From CAYJPV01 sp964396055 (GTDB taxonomy: Bacteria; Acidobacteriota; Vicinamibacteria; Vicinamibacterales; JAKQTR01), in contig CAYNDV010000143.1 of NCBI GenBank assembly GCA_964396055.1, positions 1 through 11,432 of the forward strand: DNA of 11,432 nt, read 5' to 3'. Under the pieces are notes generated by a model that was not told the DNA's origin, ran no database searches, and saw nothing but the letters and a program-made list of their open reading frames with translations. Positions 1 to 6,645 of the stretch are shown here, one piece after another. The position numbers and the translations under genes are program-made. The number at the start of each line of letters is the position of its first letter. Position 1 is the first letter of the stretch.

Positions 1-432
1 GCCACCAAGGCGGCCGTCGAGGAGGGCATCGTGCCCGGCGGCGGCGTGGCCCTGGTGCGCGCCATCAAGGCCCTCGAGACCGTCAAGCTCGACGGCGACC
101 AGCAGGTGGGCCTCAACATCGTCCGCCGCGCCATCGAAGAGCCGCTGCGCATGATCGCGCAGAACGCCGGCTTCGAGGGCTCGATCGTCGTCGCCAAGGT
201 GAAGGACGGCGAGGGCGAGTTCGGCTTCAACGCCCTGACCGACAAGTACGAGGATCTGGTGGCCGCCGGCGTCATCGACCCGACCAAGGTCGTCCGCAGC
301 GCCCTGCAGAACGCCTCGTCGATCGCGTCGCTGCTGCTCACGACCGAGGCCCTGGTGTCCGAGATTCCTGAAGAGAAGAAGGAACCCGCGATGCCGGCCG
401 GCGGCCCGGGCGGCATGGGCGGGATGTACTAG
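1..432 (+). CDS. groEL: 60 kDa chaperonin GroEL, C-terminal part (5' end outside window)
   Basis: The reading frame is open from the first base of the window and ends at TAG 430-432, giving about 143 C-terminal residues of a protein of usually about 545. It starts in ATKAAVEEGIVPGGGVAL, the conserved GroEL segment near the end of the intermediate/equatorial domain, and continues through the equatorial-domain stretch with GFNALT and GVIDPTKV, typical of Group I chaperonins. It ends with the flexible glycine-methionine tail PGGMGGMY that projects into the folding cavity. GroEL forms a 14-mer that folds cytosolic proteins with GroES and ATP. The GTG at position 31 is an internal valine codon, not a start. 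The TAG stop is itself the first three bases of a tandem heptamer array. No promoter or groES is visible because the gene begins outside the window. Confidence 0.98.
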   Translation, partial: ATKAAVEEGIVPGGGVALVRAIKALETVKLDGDQQVGLNIVRRAIEEPLRMIAQNAGFEGSIVVAKVKDGEGEFGFNALTDKYEDLVAAGVIDPTKVVRSALQNASSIASLLLTTEALVSEIPEEKKEPAMPAGGPGGMGGMY

Positions 433-485
433 AGGCTAGAGGCTAGAGGCTAGAGGCTAGAGGCTAGAGGCTAGAGGCTAGAGGC
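430..485. repeat. Heptamer tandem array A, TAGAGGC x8
   Basis: Eight perfect head-to-tail copies of TAGAGGC fill 56 bp. The first TAG is the groEL stop codon. Because the period is 7, TAG recurs in all three forward frames, so translation cannot run past the array in any frame. The repeat then degenerates to a G-rich stretch. No coding function is seen. Confidence 0.97.
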
Positions 486-487
486 TT

Positions 488-513
488 GGGGGCTGGCCAG
501 AAGCCAGGCCCCC
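488..513. other. GC-rich hairpin downstream of groEL
   Basis: GGGGGCTGGC (488-497) pairs with GCCAG and CCCCC (503-513) with one bulged G at 508 and a 5-nt loop. It lies between heptamer array A and the stronger terminator hairpin. It may help termination or protect the groEL 3' end. There is no T-tract after it. Confidence 0.5.
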
Positions 514-530
514 CGGCCCGGCCGGAAAAC

Positions 531-570
531 ACGAAGGCCGGAGAGGGAAACATCCCGCTCCGGCCTTCGT
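531..570. terminator. Bidirectional hairpin terminator between groEL and tonB-like gene
   Basis: A perfect 13-bp stem, ACGAAGGCCGGAG (531-543) with CTCCGGCCTTCGT (558-570), is extended after one A/G mismatch by GGGA/TCCC and closed by a 4-nt loop AACA (549-552). It is followed on the plus strand by TTGTGT, and on the minus strand by GTTTTCC. The two flanking genes are convergent, so it can end both transcripts. The T-tracts are short, so termination strength is inferred from the stem. Confidence 0.8.
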
Positions 571-601
571 TGTGTACCGAACGCATCGTCGAGGCGTGCG
601 A

Positions 602-629
602 CTTCTTGCTTCTTGCTTCTTGCTTCTTG
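602..629. repeat. Heptamer tandem array B, CTTCTTG x4
   Basis: Four perfect copies of CTTCTTG, with a partial fifth (CT) following. Read on the minus strand the unit is CAAGAAG, so the array is a purine-rich segment in the 3' untranslated region of the tonB-like transcript, beginning 17 bases after that gene's stop codon. It lies on the opposite side of the terminator hairpin from array A. Confidence 0.95.
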
Positions 630-646
630 CTCTCCCCCCGCCCGCC

Positions 647-1573
647 TCACCGGAGGGTGAACGTCAGCTCGATGGTCACCAGCACGGGCACGGGCTGGCC
701 CAGGCGTCGGCCCGGCACGAACTTCCACTGACGGGCCGCCTTCACGGCCTCCTGGTCGAGACCGTAGCTGGAATCGAGCGACCGCCTGACGTCGCATTCG
801 CTGACCGACCCATCGGGCATCACCACGCAGTCCAGCACGGCCGTGCCCTGGATCTTCGCGCGCATGGCATCGGCCGTGTAATTGGGTCGCACTTCACGCA
901 GCAGGCGCGGCAACTCGATGCCCGAGCCGGGTCGGTACGCGCCGCCACCGAAGCCACCGCCGTACCCGGGCCCAAGTCCCGAACCGCGGCCGGGCCCGAT
1001 GCCCGTGCCGGTGCCCGTGCCGGCCCCGCCCCCCGAACCGGAGCCCTGCGAGGTCGTCGAGTTCGAGGACTTCATGCCGTCGAGCACGCCCACCAGCGAG
1101 GTCTCCGCGGAGGCCATCTGCTGGGCCGGAATCTGGAATTCCTGGGTCGGCAACTGATCTTCGGGCGAGGGCTGCGGAATAATCTCGGGCGGCTTCTCCA
1201 CCGGCACGGTGATCCTGTCCTTGCCCGGCAGTTCCGCGAGCCGGGGCGGCTCGATCGACTGGTTGCCGCCGCCGCCGCCCCCCCCGCCGGGCCCGGGTTC
1301 GGCCAGCCACGTGATCTGATCGAGCACCGGAAACGCATCCGCATCCCTGGCGTCGATCGGCTCGCCGATCGTCGGCAGCCACGCGGCGAGGAACAGCAGT
1401 CCCACGCCCGCGACGACGTGGGTCACGAACGACACACCCATGGCGCGCGACAGTCGGCCCGTCTGCGTCTCGAAGGCGAACATCTCATCCTTCGGGTGCA
1501 GGTGGTCCAGTCGCACCGACAGGTGCCCCAGGGTATCCGGGGCCGCGCCGTCTGTGGTGTTGCGTTCGGACAT
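647..1573 (-). CDS. TonB-family energy-transducing protein
   Basis: The 308-residue protein has a cytoplasmic N-terminus, one membrane segment at about 48-67 (VTHVVAGVGLLFLAAWL region), and a long periplasmic linker rich in Pro and Gly. The linker carries an 8-Gly run (96-103) and a Gly/Thr/Ser-rich segment (about 178-218). The TonB C-terminal domain occupies about 228-308, with VRPNYT, AKIQGTAVLDCVV, MPDGSV, the EAVKAARQWKFVPG motif and a final VTIELTF strand. Such proteins couple the ExbB/ExbD proton-driven motor to outer-membrane receptors. No exbB, exbD or receptor gene is in the window, so its partner is unknown. The start is ATG 1571-1573 with a GGGGAG about 11 nt upstream and a candidate promoter behind it. 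The transcript ends at the hairpin shared with groEL. Many paralogs of this family exist per genome, so the symbol tonB is not assigned. Confidence 0.92.
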   Translation of the reverse strand: MSERNTTDGAAPDTLGHLSVRLDHLHPKDEMFAFETQTGRLSRAMGVSFVTHVVAGVGLLFLAAWLPTIGEPIDARDADAFPVLDQITWLAEPGPGGGGGGGGNQSIEPPRLAELPGKDRITVPVEKPPEIIPQPSPEDQLPTQEFQIPAQQMASAETSLVGVLDGMKSSNSTTSQGSGSGGGAGTGTGTGIGPGRGSGLGPGYGGGFGGGAYRPGSGIELPRLLREVRPNYTADAMRAKIQGTAVLDCVVMPDGSVSECDVRRSLDSSYGLDQEAVKAARQWKFVPGRRLGQPVPVLVTIELTFTLR

Positions 1574-1597
1574 GTGGAGGGGAACTCCCCTTCGGTT

Positions 1598-1626
1598 ATT
1601 GTCGCGCGCCCGACCGGACTTCGCAA
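1598..1626 (-). promoter_or_regulatory. Candidate sigma-70-type promoter of the tonB-like gene
   Basis: On the minus strand TTGCGA (1621-1626) is followed after exactly 17 bp by GACAAT (1598-1603). Each box matches four of six consensus bases. It would give a short leader before ATG 1573. It is based only on box similarity in very GC-rich DNA. Confidence 0.35.
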
Positions 1627-1694
1627 GTGCAAGTCCGATGCCGGGCTATGCGGTCGGAACGCGGCCCGGCACGGCCCGCACCGTTCACCGTCGC

Positions 1695-1703
1695 GGACAG
1701 TCC
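1695..1703. repeat. REP-like palindromic core GGACAGTCC beside the gap
   Basis: GGAC-A-GTCC is a near-palindrome (4-bp arms, one central base) in a longer imperfect context GCGGACAGTCCCCCGC. It lies 30 bp from the N run. Motifs of this form recur as dispersed palindromes in many high-GC genomes. A single copy here cannot prove that. Confidence 0.25.
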
Positions 1704-1733
1704 CCCGCTTCAGCTGTCGCTGGCAGATGACGG

Positions 1734-1833
1734 NNNNNNNNNNNNNNNNNNNNNNNNNNNNNNNNNNNNNNNNNNNNNNNNNNNNNNNNNNNNNNNNNNN
1801 NNNNNNNNNNNNNNNNNNNNNNNNNNNNNNNNN
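1734..1833. other. Assembly gap (100 N)
   Basis: Exactly 100 N, the conventional placeholder for a gap of unknown length. True distance and content are unknown. The short stretch 1627-1733 to its left holds no gene I can recognise, but may include the 3' end of the gene truncated at 1834. Confidence 0.99.
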
Positions 1834-1940
1834 GCCGGGGCGAATCCCTGCGCCGCCAGCGCGGCCACGCCCGCGTCGGCACTCGGCACGTCCTTGAACA
1901 CGCCCACCGTGAACAGATTCCGTTCGACGACTTCTGCCAT
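1834..1940 (-). CDS. N-terminal fragment of an unidentified small protein, possibly general-stress-protein (YflT/GSP17M-like)
   Basis: About 35 residues are readable before the N run: MAEVVERNLFTVGVFKDVPS, then ADAGVAALAAQGFAP. The pattern hydrophobic-strand (TVGVF), then an alternating helix with Ala/Ala-Leu (ADAGVAALAAQGF) and a Gly-Phe turn resembles the repeat that opens YflT/GSP17M-type stress proteins, where VGVF.....A..AV..L...GF is common. This is a weak resemblance over one motif. ATG 1940 is preferred because GGGGGA lies 9 nt upstream; ATG 1949 is in frame but abuts that same purine run. The C-terminus is lost in the gap, and none of the three short minus-strand frames left of the gap can be assigned to it. 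It is divergent from tatA. Confidence 0.5.
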
Positions 1941-1997
1941 ACGCTCCATTCCCCCGCGGCGTGCAGGCGCCGGACCCCGGCCGTCACGCCATCCCTC

Positions 1998-2026
1998 ACT
2001 GTAAGCGGGACGCCGCGCCGCAGCAA
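1998..2026 (-). promoter_or_regulatory. Candidate promoter of the gap-truncated gene
   Basis: Minus-strand TTGCTG (2021-2026), 17-bp spacer, TACAGT (1998-2003). It would start transcription near 1991, about 50 nt before the preferred ATG. Box matches are partial (3/6 and 4/6). Confidence 0.3.
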
Positions 2027-2051
2027 GCCGAAAGCCGGAGACGCCGGAAGG

Positions 2052-2060
2052 TGGTACAAT
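2052..2060 (+). promoter_or_regulatory. Candidate extended -10 promoter of tatA
   Basis: TGG followed by TACAAT (2055-2060) matches the extended -10 form TGnTATAAT at all but one base. No convincing -35 box sits at the right distance, as is usual for extended -10 promoters. Predicted start near 2067 gives a leader of about 38 nt. Confidence 0.5.
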
Positions 2061-2104
2061 CGCGGTGGCCGGAGTCGTTCGGCCCGATCACGCGGGGACA
2101 CGCC

Positions 2105-2257
2105 ATGGGAAGCCTGGGACTGCCGGAACTCATTATCATCTTCCTGATCATCATGATCATCTTCGGCGGCAACCGCCTGCCTGAGCTCGGCCGTGGCATC
2201 GGGAAGGCCATCCGCAACTTCAAGGATGGCGTCAAGGACGGCAACTCGCAGGACTAA
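2105..2257 (+). CDS. tatA: Twin-arginine translocase subunit TatA/E, very short
   Basis: The 50-residue protein begins MGSLGLPELIIIFLIIMIIF and has the TatA layout. A short periplasmic N-terminus with Glu8 is followed by one hydrophobic helix (about 9-20), the Phe20-Gly21 hinge, and then an amphipathic helix (about 24-42, NRLPELGRGIGKAIRNFKDG). TatA oligomers form the pore-like assembly that exports folded proteins with twin-arginine signals, recruited by TatBC. The start ATG 2105 has GGGGA (2094-2098) 6 nt upstream; longer upstream reading in the same frame is not protein-like. Family members are usually 60-90 residues with a charged tail, and here that tail is nearly absent (VKDGNSQD). No tatB or tatC is adjacent, so this is an orphan tatA, which is common in several phyla. 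Confidence 0.93.
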   Translation: MGSLGLPELIIIFLIIMIIFGGNRLPELGRGIGKAIRNFKDGVKDGNSQD

Positions 2258-2279
2258 CGCCATCTGCCGTCCGCCCGCG

Positions 2280-2302
2280 CCCGCGGCGCCCACCGCCGCG
2301 GG
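2280..2302. terminator. Candidate bidirectional hairpin between tatA and selB
   Basis: CCCGCGGCG (2280-2288) pairs perfectly with CGCCGCGGG (2294-2302) around a 5-nt loop. The right arm is repeated at 2317-2325, so an alternative, larger pairing is possible. It fills most of the 76-bp convergent gap. No T-tract follows, so termination is inferred from position and stem stability. Confidence 0.5.
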
Positions 2303-2333
2303 CCGCGCCGTGCCGGCGCCGCGGGTGGTTCCC

Positions 2334-4292
2334 TCAGAGCAGCACCCTCGCATCACCAACCCGCCTCGTCACGCGTTCCCGATCCAAGTACTCCAGCAGC
2401 GGAATCGCGAACTTCCGTGTCACGCCGTAACGGTCCTTGAACCCCGGCACGTCCACGCTCACCGGCTGGCCGCCGGCCGCCGCCTTGCGCGCCGCGAGAT
2501 CCTGCTTCAGCCCGCTCAGCACCGCCGCATGGAAGTGCAGCGCATCGATCCGCACCAGCACTTTCTGGCGCACCAGCAGCGCGGCCATCTTCTCCACCAG
2601 CGGCGCCGGCTGGCCCAGCGCGGCCGCCGCCTCCCCCAGCGCCGGAGGCGCCAGACCAGCCTCCCTGTAAACCCGCTCCAGACCGGCGCTCGCCTCCGAC
2701 TCGGCCGGTGACAACGCGAGGCGGTGCGACGCCAGGGCCAGCCGCTCCCGCGCGACGATGCGGCCGGACCGGGCCAGGTCGTCGAGCACGCGATCGAATA
2801 CGCCGGGCGCGGCACGCGGGAACAGCTGCTCGCGAGCCTCCTCACGCGGCAGGCCCTCGTCGAGGGGTTGCCCGCGATGATGAGCGTCGATGCGCCGGAC
2901 GACTGCCGCCGCCCGCTCGGCCAGCACCGGGGCGGCCAGCAGCACGTCGCCGATCGTCACCGCCCGGCCGGCTGACTCAGCGGTGCGCCGCACGGCATCC
3001 GCCTGGGCCGGCGTCAGGCCGAGGCGCACGCTCAGGGCCGCCACGGGCACGCCTGCGGTCGCCGCTTCGGCCAGCAGCAGATCGAGTCCGGCCTCCGCCC
3101 CGCTCACCAGCCGGTCGCCAGCCGGGCCCACAGGATCGAGACAGGCGAAGCGGGCGCGGCCCGACGCCGTGCGGATGCCGCCGCGTGGCGGGTGCGGATC
3201 GACCACTACGCCGCCCGCGATGGTCTGCGGCGGCGAATAGGCCCGCAGGATGAACCGATCGCCGCGCGTCACCACCGCCGGCCGCTCGAAGCGCACGCGG
3301 GCGTACGCCGACCGGCCCGGCGGCACCTCGCCGACGGCCGGCGCCTCGTCGTCCGCCGACGGCCCCACGAGGCCCGAGAGCGCGACGCGCCCGAGCACCT
3401 CGGTGGTCCCCTGGTGGAACCGCACGCGGGCCCCGTGGCGCAACGGCCGCGCCGCGGGCAGCAGCTCGAAGCGGATGTCCGCCAGGCGCGTGTCGGCCAG
3501 GGACGCCGGCCCGGCCAGCACCGATCCGCGTTCGAGGTCCGTCACCTCCACCCCTGCCAGATTCACCGCGACCCGCTGGCCCGCCACGGCCACATCCTCG
3601 CGCCGGCCGTGCACCTGCACGCCCCGCACCTTGACCGGCCGCGCGCCCGGCAGCACCACCACGTCCGCGTCCACCGCGAGGCGGCCCGACACGAGCGTCC
3701 CGGTGACGACGGTGCCGAAGCCCTTCACGGAAAACACCCGATCGACGGGCAGCCGCGCCGGCCCGTCTGCCGGGCGCCCCGTCACCCGCTCCGTCAACGC
3801 GCGCAGGGCGGCCCGCACCTCGTCCAGCCCCTGCCCCGTCTTCGCGGAGGCCCCGATGACGGGCGCGTGCTCGAGGAACGACCCGCGAACGAGATCGCAC
3901 ACCTCGAGGCGCACCAGTTCCGCCATGTCGGGATCCACGAGATCGATCTTGGTGAGCACGATGAGGCCGGTCGGCACCTGCAGCAGGCGGCAGATCTCGA
4001 AATGCTCGCGTGTCTGCGGCATCACCGACTCGTCGGCAGCCACGACCAGCATCACGGCATCGACGCCACCGGCCCCCGCCAGCATGTTCTTCACGAACCG
4101 CTCGTGGCCGGGCACGTCGACAAACGCCACATCGAGCCCCGGCGCCGCCCAGTGGGCGAACCCCAGGTCGATCGTGATGCCGCGGGCCTTCTCCTCCTTC
4201 AGCCGATCGGGATCGGTGCCGGTCAGGGCCAGCACGAGGCTGCTCTTGCCGTGATCGATGTGGCCGGCGGTGCCGATGACAAGGTGGGTCAT
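2334..4292 (-). CDS. selB: Selenocysteine-specific elongation factor SelB
   Basis: The 652-residue protein starts MTHLVIGTAGHIDHGKSSLV and holds all GTPase motifs: P-loop GHIDHGKS (10-17), switch RGITID (37-42), DVPGHE (59-64), TKID (114-117) and SAK (149-151). EF-Tu-like beta-barrel domains follow (about 175-350). The C-terminal half is a series of winged-helix domains ending in GVTRKFAIPLLEYLDR (623-638), then VTRRVGD, the hallmark last winged helix that binds the SECIS hairpin. SelB delivers Sec-tRNA to UGA codons. Its length fits the family. The start follows the SelB alignment; no Shine-Dalgarno is seen, and ATG overlaps the stop of a four-codon upstream frame (4303-4289). selA, selD and tRNA-Sec are not in the window. 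It probably belongs to the same transcription unit as rnr, separated by heptamer array C. Confidence 0.97.
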   Translation of the reverse strand: MTHLVIGTAGHIDHGKSSLVLALTGTDPDRLKEEKARGITIDLGFAHWAAPGLDVAFVDVPGHERFVKNMLAGAGGVDAVMLVVAADESVMPQTREHFEICRLLQVPTGLIVLTKIDLVDPDMAELVRLEVCDLVRGSFLEHAPVIGASAKTGQGLDEVRAALRALTERVTGRPADGPARLPVDRVFSVKGFGTVVTGTLVSGRLAVDADVVVLPGARPVKVRGVQVHGRREDVAVAGQRVAVNLAGVEVTDLERGSVLAGPASLADTRLADIRFELLPAARPLRHGARVRFHQGTTEVLGRVALSGLVGPSADDEAPAVGEVPPGRSAYARVRFERPAVVTRGDRFILRAYSPPQTIAGGVVVDPHPPRGGIRTASGRARFACLDPVGPAGDRLVSGAEAGLDLLLAEAATAGVPVAALSVRLGLTPAQADAVRRTAESAGRAVTIGDVLLAAPVLAERAAAVVRRIDAHHRGQPLDEGLPREEAREQLFPRAAPGVFDRVLDDLARSGRIVARERLALASHRLALSPAESEASAGLERVYREAGLAPPALGEAAAALGQPAPLVEKMAALLVRQKVLVRIDALHFHAAVLSGLKQDLAARKAAAGGQPVSVDVPGFKDRYGVTRKFAIPLLEYLDRERVTRRVGDARVLL

Positions 4293-4303
4293 GGGGAGAT
4301 CAT

Positions 4304-4359
<56 letters not shown>

Positions 4360-4371
4360 GCAGGGCCCGGG

Positions 4372-6645
4372 CTACCGGCGGCGGCGGCGGCGGGCCGGCT
4401 GGCGGGCCGTCCGGCGGGCGCCCTTCGACGGCCGCGCGTCGCGGGCGCCGCGCCGATCCGTCTTTCCGCGCCGGCGCGCGGCCCGGTCGTCGAGCGGTCG
4501 TCGATGCACGCGCTCGATGACGTCGACGAGGCCCAGATCGATCTGGCGCCGGTCCAGGTCGACTCGCGCCACCAGCACGCGGACCCGGTCGCCGAGGCGG
4601 AACGCCCGCCGCGACGTCTCGCCGCGCAGCTCGTGGGCACGCTCATCGAACCGGTAGTAGTCGTCCGCCAGCGTCGAGACGTGCACCAGCCCTTCCACGA
4701 AGTGCTCCGCCAGCTCCACGAACAGGCCGAAGGCCGCCACGCCCGTCACCACCCCGTCAAAGGTCTCGCCGACCTTGCCGGCCATGAACCGGGCCTTCTT
4801 CCACTGCACCAGTTCGCGTTCCGCGTCGGTGGCCCGGCGCTCGCGGTCGGAACAGCGCCGGGCGATCTCCGGCATCGCCGCCTCGAGGGCGTCCCGATCC
4901 TCGCCCGTCAACGCGCCGCTGCGCAGTCGCCGCAGGACGCGATGGACCACGAGATCGGGGTACCGCCGGATGGGCGACGTGAAGTGCGTGTAGGTGTCCA
5001 GCGCCAGGCCGAAGTGCCCCCGGTTCTCCGCCTCGTAGCGGGCCAGCTGCATGGTGCGCAACATCTGGAACGCCACCGGTTTCTCCTCGGGCAGGCCGCG
5101 TACGCGCGTCACCAGCCGCTGGAAGTCCGCGGGCCGCACCGCGCCCGGCTTCGGCGTAAACGCGAAGCCCAGGCTGGTCGCCAGCGCGGCGAACTCCTCC
5201 ACCTTGAACGGATCGGGCGCGTCGTGCACGCGGAACGGCGCCGGGCAGCCGTGACGGTGCAGGTGGCGGGCCACCGTCTCGTTGGCCAGCAGCATGCACT
5301 CTTCGATGATGCGGTGCGCCACGTTGCGCTCCTCGGGCACGATGGCCTCGATGAGACCGTCGGTGTCCAGGATGATGGCGGGCGCGGGCAGGTCGAAATC
5401 GATGGCTCCCCGCTCGCGGCGGCGCGCGCTGAGCACGTCGAACACCGCGCGCATCCGCTCGAGCAGCGGGCGCACGTCCGCGAGCCGGGCCCGCACCGAC
5501 GGATCGTCGCCGGTCAGCAGGGCGTTCACCTCGGTGTAGGTGAGGCGCGCCGCGCTGCGGATGACGCCGTCATGGAACGCGTACGCCACCACGGCGCCGC
5601 GCGCGTCGACCTCCATGAGGCACGACTGCACGAGCCGGTCCTCGCCCGGGCGCAGGCTGCAGAGGCCGGCCGCCAGGTCCTCCGGCAGCATGTGCACGGC
5701 GCGATCGGGAAAGTACACCGACGTGCCGCGTTCGGCCGCCTCGCGATCGAGGCTGCTGCCCTCGCCGACGTAGTGGGCCACGTCCGCGATGTGCACGCCG
5801 AGCTGCAGGTGGCCGTTCGCCAGCGGCTCCACCGACACGGCATCGTCGAAGTCCCGGGCGTGCTCGCCGTCGATCGTGACCACCGTCAGGCCGCGGAAGT
5901 CGGTGCGGCCCGCCAGGTCCGCCTCGCGCACCTCGTGCCCCGCCCAGCGCGCCTCGGCCAGCGCCGCGGGCGTGTGCTCGTCGGGAATCCCGTGCTTGCG
6001 GAGGATCACCCGGGTATCGACGCCCGGGTCGTCGAGCCGGCCGATGACCTCGGTGACGTGTCCGATCGGGCCGCGCGTCCCCGTCGGCCATCGGATGATC
6101 GCCACCACGACCATGTCTCCCGCCGCGGCGCCCCGTGCCTCTCCTGGCGGCACGCGCACGTCGAAGGGCAGGCGCCGGTCGTGCGGCACCACCCACGCCA
6201 GGCCGGTCCCGTCCTCCTCGAAGCGGCCCACCAGGGTTTCGTTGGCCCGCTCGAGGATGCGGATGATCCGACCCTCGCGGCGGGCGTCCGTGCGGCGGTG
6301 CTCGACGCGGGCCACCACCCGGTCGCCGTGCATCGCGTCCTTGAGATACGCGGCGGGCACCAGGATGTCGCCGCCCCGCGCGTCGGCGGCCGATTCGGGC
6401 CGGACGAACCCGTACCCGTCCTGCGCCATCGCGAGCCGGCCCACCACCAGGTCCATCCGACCGGGCAGGCCGAACCGGTGGCCGCGCACGATCACGAGCG
6501 CCCCTTCCGCCGCCAGCGCCCGGAGCTGGCGCCGCACGCCGACGCGTGCCTCGCGCGGCACCTTGAGCACCTGCACCACCTCGCGCGCCGACACCGGGTG
6601 GGTGAACCGGTCCGCGAAGGCGCGCAGCAGGTCGTCGCGCGTCAT
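4372..6645 (-). CDS. rnr: Ribonuclease R (3'-5' exoribonuclease)
   Basis: The 757-residue protein has the full RNase R order. An N-terminal winged-helix-like region (about 1-60) opening MTRDDLLRAF is followed by cold-shock/OB domains (about 65-200, with DGYGFVRP and GGDILVP). The RNB catalytic domain carries IDGEHARDFDDAV (258-270), whose aspartates D259, D265, D267 and D268 match the metal-binding set, and HFTSPIRRYPDL (554-565). An S1 domain (about 622-707) and an Arg-rich tail (711-757) complete it. The enzyme degrades structured RNA processively and serves in mRNA and rRNA quality control. Its ATG 6645 overlaps the stop of the glycerate kinase gene as ATGA, implying translational coupling. 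It ends at TAG 4374-4372, 13 nt before array C. No terminator separates it from selB. Confidence 0.97.
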   Translation of the reverse strand: MTRDDLLRAFADRFTHPVSAREVVQVLKVPREARVGVRRQLRALAAEGALVIVRGHRFGLPGRMDLVVGRLAMAQDGYGFVRPESAADARGGDILVPAAYLKDAMHGDRVVARVEHRRTDARREGRIIRILERANETLVGRFEEDGTGLAWVVPHDRRLPFDVRVPPGEARGAAAGDMVVVAIIRWPTGTRGPIGHVTEVIGRLDDPGVDTRVILRKHGIPDEHTPAALAEARWAGHEVREADLAGRTDFRGLTVVTIDGEHARDFDDAVSVEPLANGHLQLGVHIADVAHYVGEGSSLDREAAERGTSVYFPDRAVHMLPEDLAAGLCSLRPGEDRLVQSCLMEVDARGAVVAYAFHDGVIRSAARLTYTEVNALLTGDDPSVRARLADVRPLLERMRAVFDVLSARRRERGAIDFDLPAPAIILDTDGLIEAIVPEERNVAHRIIEECMLLANETVARHLHRHGCPAPFRVHDAPDPFKVEEFAALATSLGFAFTPKPGAVRPADFQRLVTRVRGLPEEKPVAFQMLRTMQLARYEAENRGHFGLALDTYTHFTSPIRRYPDLVVHRVLRRLRSGALTGEDRDALEAAMPEIARRCSDRERRATDAERELVQWKKARFMAGKVGETFDGVVTGVAAFGLFVELAEHFVEGLVHVSTLADDYYRFDERAHELRGETSRRAFRLGDRVRVLVARVDLDRRQIDLGLVDVIERVHRRPLDDRAARRRGKTDRRGARDARPSKGARRTARQPARRRRRR

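Noticed and set aside
31..432. GTG at 31 as a start codon for a 133-residue protein
   Set aside because: The frame is open and matches GroEL upstream of it; the GTG is an internal valine in PGGGVAL.
430..485. CRISPR array
   Set aside because: Units are contiguous 7-mers with no spacers, and no cas gene is present.
572..1897. Long plus-strand frame across the tonB-like gene and the N run
   Set aside because: It is the antisense shadow of a well-supported TonB protein, rich in Arg/His/Pro, and is joined through undetermined bases.
1961..2104. Longer TatA start in the same frame
   Set aside because: The upstream residues are Arg/Pro/His-rich, and the ATG at 2105 has a proper ribosome-binding sequence and starts the canonical TatA sequence.
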